Assembly (NCBI RefSeq): GCF_011046975.1 | Contig: NZ_CP049253.1 | Location: 1,984,001-2,048,000, forward strand | Source: Microbacterium amylolyticum | GTDB lineage: Bacteria > Actinomycetota > Actinomycetes > Actinomycetales > Microbacteriaceae | DNA: 64,000 nucleotides | Reading direction: 5' to 3' | In this document: piece after piece, positions 60,406 through 64,000 of the stretch | How the letters are laid out: every line of letters starts with the position of its first letter | Numbering within the stretch: position 1 is the stretch's first letter | Translations under genes and position numbers: made by a program | The notes under the pieces: model-generated | Databases searched by the model: none | The model's input: the letters and a program-made list of their open reading frames with translations, nothing else | Told to the model about the DNA's origin: nothing

Positions 60406-60726
60406 TCAGCTTCCCCGATAGGTGGAGTACGCGAACGGGCTGAGCAGAATTGGGACGTGGTGGTGACGGTCGTCCGTCACCGTGAACGTCACAGTGACGA
60501 ACGGGTAGAACGCGTCCGTGCCCTGTGCGGCGAAATAGGCACCCGTGTCGAAACGCAGCGAGTAGTCGCCGGCTGCCAGAACGTCCGGTCCGAGTCCGGC
60601 CCGCCCGTCATCATCGGTGGTCCCTGTGGCGATGGGGACGCCGTCGCTTGTTGTGAGCGTCAGAGCGATGCCCGGAGCGGGGACGCCGCGGGCGGCGTCG
60701 AGGACGTGAGTTGTCAGATGAGGCAT
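60406..60726 (-). CDS. uraH: 5-hydroxyisourate hydrolase
   Basis: A 106-residue transthyretin-like enzyme. LTTHVLDAARGVPAPGI at the start, RFDTGAYFA, FYPFVTVTFTV, HHHVPILLSPFAYSTYRGS at the end; the C-terminal YRGS is diagnostic and the His and Arg residues form the active site. It hydrolyses 5-hydroxyisourate to OHCU. It lies between uraD (8 nt) and hpxO (1 nt). Confidence 0.97.
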   Translation of the reverse strand: MPHLTTHVLDAARGVPAPGIALTLTTSDGVPIATGTTDDDGRAGLGPDVLAAGDYSLRFDTGAYFAAQGTDAFYPFVTVTFTVTDDRHHHVPILLSPFAYSTYRGS

Positions 60727-60734
60727 GGGCGCTT

Positions 60735-61253
60735 TCAGGGGGCTTCGGGGGTGGTGTCATCGTCGATGGCGGCCTCGAGCCGCAACTGCGCGATTTGGGC
60801 AAGCTGGAACGCCGCTTCGCGCCATTCCGTTTCCGGGTCGTTGGACAGCCGGCGTTCGAGCTCTGTCAGGATCTGTTCCGGTGATCGACCGGCGGCGCGG
60901 ATCAAGAAAACGCGCCCGAACTGTTCCTCGTAGCGGGCGGTTCCCCCGGCGATACGCCGCGCGATATCGGCGGCTGCCGTGGCCATGGCCGACTGCTCAC
61001 GGCGGGAATGGTCGCCCTCCGCCCCTTCTCGGTCGACGCGATCGCCGATGCGCGGATGCTGGCTGAGCGCAGCGTCGAGATCCTGCTCCGTCCACTCTTT
61101 CGCGAGGCGCCCCGCCACGTCCTCCAGATGAGCGAGGTCCTCGAACGGACGGGCGGCGACGACATCGTCGACCCACGACGGCACATCGGCCCACACCCGC
61201 ACGATCGCGCGGGCCTCGTCCTCGGGCAGCTGGTTCAGATCGGTGATGAGCAC
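60735..61253 (-). CDS. uraD: 2-oxo-4-hydroxy-4-carboxy-5-ureidoimidazoline decarboxylase
   Basis: A 172-residue helical enzyme. ALSQHPRIGDR contains the catalytic His-Pro, and REQSAMATAAADIARRI and FLIRAAGRSPEQILTELERR are other conserved parts. It decarboxylates OHCU to (S)-allantoin. GTG 61253 is chosen because TACGCT lies exactly 6 nt upstream on the minus strand and the product starts VLITDLNQLPEDEA; the frame stays open upstream without family similarity. First gene of uraD-uraH-hpxO. Confidence 0.93.
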   Translation of the reverse strand: MLITDLNQLPEDEARAIVRVWADVPSWVDDVVAARPFEDLAHLEDVAGRLAKEWTEQDLDAALSQHPRIGDRVDREGAEGDHSRREQSAMATAAADIARRIAGGTARYEEQFGRVFLIRAAGRSPEQILTELERRLSNDPETEWREAAFQLAQIAQLRLEAAIDDDTTPEAP

Positions 61254-61259
61254 GCGGAC

Positions 61260-61265
61260 AGCGTA
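61260..61265 (-). promoter_or_regulatory. -10 box TACGCT (minus strand) of uraD
   Basis: TACGCT on the minus strand is followed by 6 nt and GTG 61253, the leaderless layout. Confidence 0.5.
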
Positions 61266-61377
61266 TCCCCGCGAGATTTCTGCCGCATTGCGAAGCGCCC
61301 GGTCGCGCGAAAGAACTCGGCCCGCCTCCGCGCCGCTCCCTGGATGAAACTGCAGCGGACGCACGGAAAACGGAGAG

Positions 61378-61735
61378 CTGTTTCTCGCCCTGCTCCGCGG
61401 CATCTTCGGCATCTTCTGGTACGGCGCGCAGACCTACTTTGCGTCGGTCGCGAGCCTTTTCGCGAACGACACTGTGACCGGGTGGTCGGCGGTTGCCGCA
61501 TTCGTGGGCGTCGTCGGGTTGATGGTCGCCTATTTCTCGGCCGTGATCATCAACTACGGCGACTTCTCGCGGTTCTCGCGCAGTGAGAAGTCGATGCGGC
61601 TCGGTAACTTCCTCGGTCTGCCCGTGAGCCTGGCCTTCTTCAGTTTCCTCAGCCTGTTCATCACAGCGGGCGCCTACGACGTGTCGAACCTGGCACCGTC
61701 CAAGATCAGCTTCCGCCAGGGCGGCTACATCACGG
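61378..61735 (+). pseudogene. NCS1 nucleobase/allantoin permease relic
   Basis: In one frame I read LLRGIFGIFWYGAQTYFASV, then TGWSAVAAFVGVVGLMVAYF, SAVIINYGDFSRFSRSEKSM and RLGNFLGLPVSLAFFSFLSL, then AYDVSNLAPSKISFRQGGYI. These are separate parts of an NCS1 permease of about 490 residues. Both ends are missing and at least two internal parts are gone, at the joints FASVA/SLF and ITAGA/YDVSN, with the frame kept. It is clearly not functional. It lies between uraD and allB, where a permease for urate or allantoin would be expected. Confidence 0.8.
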
Positions 61736-61741
61736 CGCGAG

Positions 61742-61747
61742 TACCGT
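61742..61747 (+). promoter_or_regulatory. -10 box TACCGT of allB, leaderless layout
   Basis: TACCGT is followed by 6 nt and GTG 61754. It lies at the end of the permease relic, so allB has its own promoter. Confidence 0.5.
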
Positions 61748-61753
61748 GGCATC

Positions 61754-63133
61754 GTGACATCCATGCTCCGCCACCCCGCGTCCATCGCCGCCCGCCGTAC
61801 CTTCGTCGACGGTGTGTTCCGGCCCGCCACCATCCGCATCGCCGACGGGACGATCAGCGGCATCGGACGATTCACCGACCAGGCCGATGTCGTCGTTGAC
61901 GACGCCCACGTTCTGATCCCCGGTCTCGTCGACAGCCACGTGCACTTCAACGAGCCTGGTCGCACGTCGTGGGAGGGATTCGCAACGGGAACGGCGGCGG
62001 CGGCGGCTGGCGGGGTCACCACCGTCGTCGATATGCCCCTCAACTCCCTGCCGGTGACAACCTCACCGGCAGCGCTCGCCGCGAAACGCGAAGCGGCGGC
62101 GGGGCAGCTGGCCACCGATCTCGCCTACTGGGGCGGGGCCGTGCCTGAGAACCTCGGGTCCCTGGGCGAGCTGCTCGACGCGGGTGTTGTCGGAGTGAAG
62201 GGCTTTATGGCTCCGAGTGGCATCGACGAGTTCGGGCACCTCAGCGGGGCGCAGATCGAGGCGGCGCTGTCCGAGCTGGCGCTCCGCGACGGCCTGTTCA
62301 TCGCCCACGCCGAGTTCGAAGAGTTTCTCACCGAGGCAGCCGGACCAGTGTTCACCGACTTCGTCGCGTCGCGCCCGCCTGAGGCGGAAATCGCGGCGGT
62401 GCGCGTTGTCGTCGAAGCTGCCCGCCGTACGGGCGCACGGGCGCACATCGTGCACGTTTCCGCGGCCGGAGCTCTCGATCTCGTCCGCCAAGCTAAGGCG
62501 GACGGCGTTCGTCTGACGATCGAAACGTGCCCGCACTACCTCACGCTCGATGCGGACGCCGTTCCCGATGGCGAGGGCCGCTATAAGTGCTGTCCTCCCG
62601 TTCGAGGCCGCGCCAACCAGGACGCGCTGTGGGACGGTGTTCTGGACGGAACAATCGATGCGATCGTCAGCGACCACTCGCCCGCAACGGCCGATCTGAA
62701 GAACGTTTCCGATCTCGGCGTCGCGTGGGGCGGCATCTCCGGTGTGCAAACGGGCCTGGCATCCGTGTGGACCGAGGCGCGCCGCCGCGGCATCGACCTG
62801 GAACGCATTCTGCCGCTGTTCACGACGGGCCCGGCCGCCATCGTTCGTCTTTCCCGGGGCGAGATCGTGCGCGAGGCGCCGGCGCACCTGGCCGTTTTCG
62901 ACCCGGATGCGGAGTACACGCTCGGCGCCGACGATCTGCACTACCGCAATCGCCTGTCTCCGTGGGTCGGTACCCCGCTACGCGGGGCCATCCGCGAAAC
63001 GTATCTGCACGGCGAGCGCGTTTACACGCGCGATGAGGGCGTTCTCGCCCGTAGCGGCCGCGAGGTCTTCCCGCACGAGCAGGCGCAGCTCAGCGGCTAC
63101 GTCGAGCTGGGAACGGGAATCGCCTCGTCCTAA
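61754..63133 (+). CDS. allB: allantoinase
   Basis: A 459-residue amidohydrolase. DSHVHFNEPGRT gives the first metal-binding His pair, GVVGVKGFMAPSG the carboxylated Lys, LFIAHAEFEE and AHIVHVSAAGA the next His ligands, and AIVSDHSPA the catalytic Asp. It hydrolyses allantoin to allantoate. GTG 61754 is favoured by the promoter spacing; ATG 61763 is an alternative that drops three residues. Its stop overlaps the convergent deaminase gene by 4 nt. Confidence 0.94.
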   Translation: MTSMLRHPASIAARRTFVDGVFRPATIRIADGTISGIGRFTDQADVVVDDAHVLIPGLVDSHVHFNEPGRTSWEGFATGTAAAAAGGVTTVVDMPLNSLPVTTSPAALAAKREAAAGQLATDLAYWGGAVPENLGSLGELLDAGVVGVKGFMAPSGIDEFGHLSGAQIEAALSELALRDGLFIAHAEFEEFLTEAAGPVFTDFVASRPPEAEIAAVRVVVEAARRTGARAHIVHVSAAGALDLVRQAKADGVRLTIETCPHYLTLDADAVPDGEGRYKCCPPVRGRANQDALWDGVLDGTIDAIVSDHSPATADLKNVSDLGVAWGGISGVQTGLASVWTEARRRGIDLERILPLFTTGPAAIVRLSRGEIVREAPAHLAVFDPDAEYTLGADDLHYRNRLSPWVGTPLRGAIRETYLHGERVYTRDEGVLARSGREVFPHEQAQLSGYVELGTGIASS

Positions 63134-64000
63134 GAACGTTCCGCCAGAGTTCGCGCGGCACGGGCGACGCGCTCCGCCAAACGCGGGGCATCCACGGTGA
63201 CCAGCTCTTCGTCGACAACGATCGGGCGGCCGCCGACGAACAGCCGCGTGAGCGGGGGTAAAGATCCCAGCCCCAGCGCGGCAACCGGGTCGAGAATTCC
63301 GGCGTGTTCGATTCCGTCGATCTTCCACACGGCGATATCCGCGAGCTTGTGCGGTTCGAGCGAACCCAGCTCGGTGTCGCGGCCCAGAACGCGCGCACCG
63401 CCGATCGTTGCCAGACGCAGCCCGTCGCGCACGCTCATCGAATCGGCGCCCGTGCGCAGCCGGTTCATCAGAACAGCCTGGCGGATCTCAGAGCCCAGCC
63501 TCCCCGACTCGTTTGAGGCCGCTCCGTCGACGCCAAGGCCAACGGCAACTCCCGCGCGCAGCATATCGCGCACGGGAGCGATTCCGGCGGCGAGGCGCGC
63601 GTTCGACGATGGGCAGTGCGCGACTCCGGTTCCCGTTGCGGCGTATCGAGAGATCGCTGGCCGGTCCAGGTGCACGGCGTGCGCCATCCAGACGTCATCG
63701 CCGAGCCAGCCCAGATCCTCAAGAAACTGGGTCGGCGTTTTTCCGATCTTCTCTCGGCAGAAGACGTCCTCTTCGATCGTCTCGGAGGCGTGAGTGTGCA
63801 GGCGAACGCCGAGGGAACGGGCGAGCGCAGCCGCCTCACGCAGCAGCGTTTCCGTCACGGTGAAGGGTGAGCAGGGGGCGATCGCCACCCGCACCATCGC
63901 ATCGAATGACGCATCGTGGAATCGTTGGACGGCGTCGGCCGAGGCCGCGAGCGCCGCGTCTGTCGTTTCCACGGCGAAGTCTGGCGGAAGGCCGCCCTGA
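63130..64000 (-). CDS. 8-oxoguanine deaminase (partial)
   Basis: The C-terminal 289 residues of an amidohydrolase; the frame is open at the window edge, so the N-terminus is outside. RLHTHASETIEED, VWMAHAVHLDRP and VAHCPSSNARLAAG are metal-site and substrate segments of the ATZ/TRZ group, and GVDGAASNESGRLGSEIRQA closely follows the known 8-oxoguanine deaminase pattern. It converts 8-oxoguanine to urate, which the adjacent genes degrade. The stop overlaps that of allB on the other strand (63130-63133). Confidence 0.85.
   Translation of the reverse strand, partial: QGGLPPDFAVETTDAALAASADAVQRFHDASFDAMVRVAIAPCSPFTVTETLLREAAALARSLGVRLHTHASETIEEDVFCREKIGKTPTQFLEDLGWLGDDVWMAHAVHLDRPAISRYAATGTGVAHCPSSNARLAAGIAPVRDMLRAGVAVGLGVDGAASNESGRLGSEIRQAVLMNRLRTGADSMSVRDGLRLATIGGARVLGRDTELGSLEPHKLADIAVWKIDGIEHAGILDPVAALGLGSLPPLTRLFVGGRPIVVDEELVTVDAPRLAERVARAARTLAERS

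Overview
The window is GC-rich (roughly two thirds G+C) with dense, short-spaced genes. It looks like chromosomal DNA of an actinobacterium, most likely Microbacteriaceae close to Microbacterium. The signs are the str operon (rpsL-rpsG-fusA-tuf), a dnaK-grpE-dnaJ-hspR operon with HspR boxes, a complete GlgE alpha-glucan cluster, a Dcd of the mycobacterial type, and many start codons placed 6-7 nt after a TANNNT -10 box, as in leaderless actinobacterial mRNAs. The genus is inferred from gene content; no rRNA or tRNA gene was seen.

Layout. 1-5.5 kb: the end of an alpha/beta hydrolase, a TetR regulator, a GH27 glycosidase with an amber codon near its start, and an SDR/FAD oxidoreductase pair beside a decayed AhpD-like remnant. 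5.3-7.8 kb: small membrane proteins and a hypothetical gene. 7.8-12.5 kb: the str operon. 12.6-23.2 kb: an exopolysaccharide-type island (VanZ-like protein, DUF4012 protein, secreted clan GH-A hydrolase, three glycosyltransferases, flippase, Wzy-like polymerase/ligase). 23.2-35.9 kb: dcd, a PadR-controlled MacB-type ABC exporter, TfoX-like and SEC-C proteins, a sulfurtransferase, a nitroreductase-family relic, rhomboid protease, large LuxR regulator and two MFS transporters. 36-40 kb: the dnaK heat-shock operon. 40.2-50.8 kb: glgX, then glgE-treS-mak-glgB and a hypothetical gene. 50.8-58.6 kb: apt, a ROK repressor, a lone sugar-ABC ATPase facing a complete sugar ABC operon. 58.7-64 kb: TspO, then purine catabolism (uraD-uraH-hpxO, allB and a partial 8-oxoguanine deaminase) with a wrecked NCS1 permease in the middle.

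How the genes fit together. TreS turns trehalose into maltose, Mak phosphorylates it, GlgE polymerises maltose-1-phosphate, GlgB branches the glucan, and GlgX debranches it. In the purine block the enzymes run from 8-oxoguanine through urate, 5-hydroxyisourate, OHCU and allantoin to allantoate. The nearby nucleobase permease is destroyed, which suggests internal salvage rather than uptake at this locus.

The most notable findings are the repeated leaderless-promoter layout (14 matching genes), the amber codon in the GH27 gene, several gene relics (AhpD, NCS1, nitroreductase, winged-helix), two HspR boxes around the dnaK promoter, tandem palindromes before the PadR operon, and hairpins inside the str, dnaK and sugar-ABC operons. 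I did not find a convincing wholly new defence or biosynthetic system. The polysaccharide island with its own secreted hydrolase is the least characterised functional unit.
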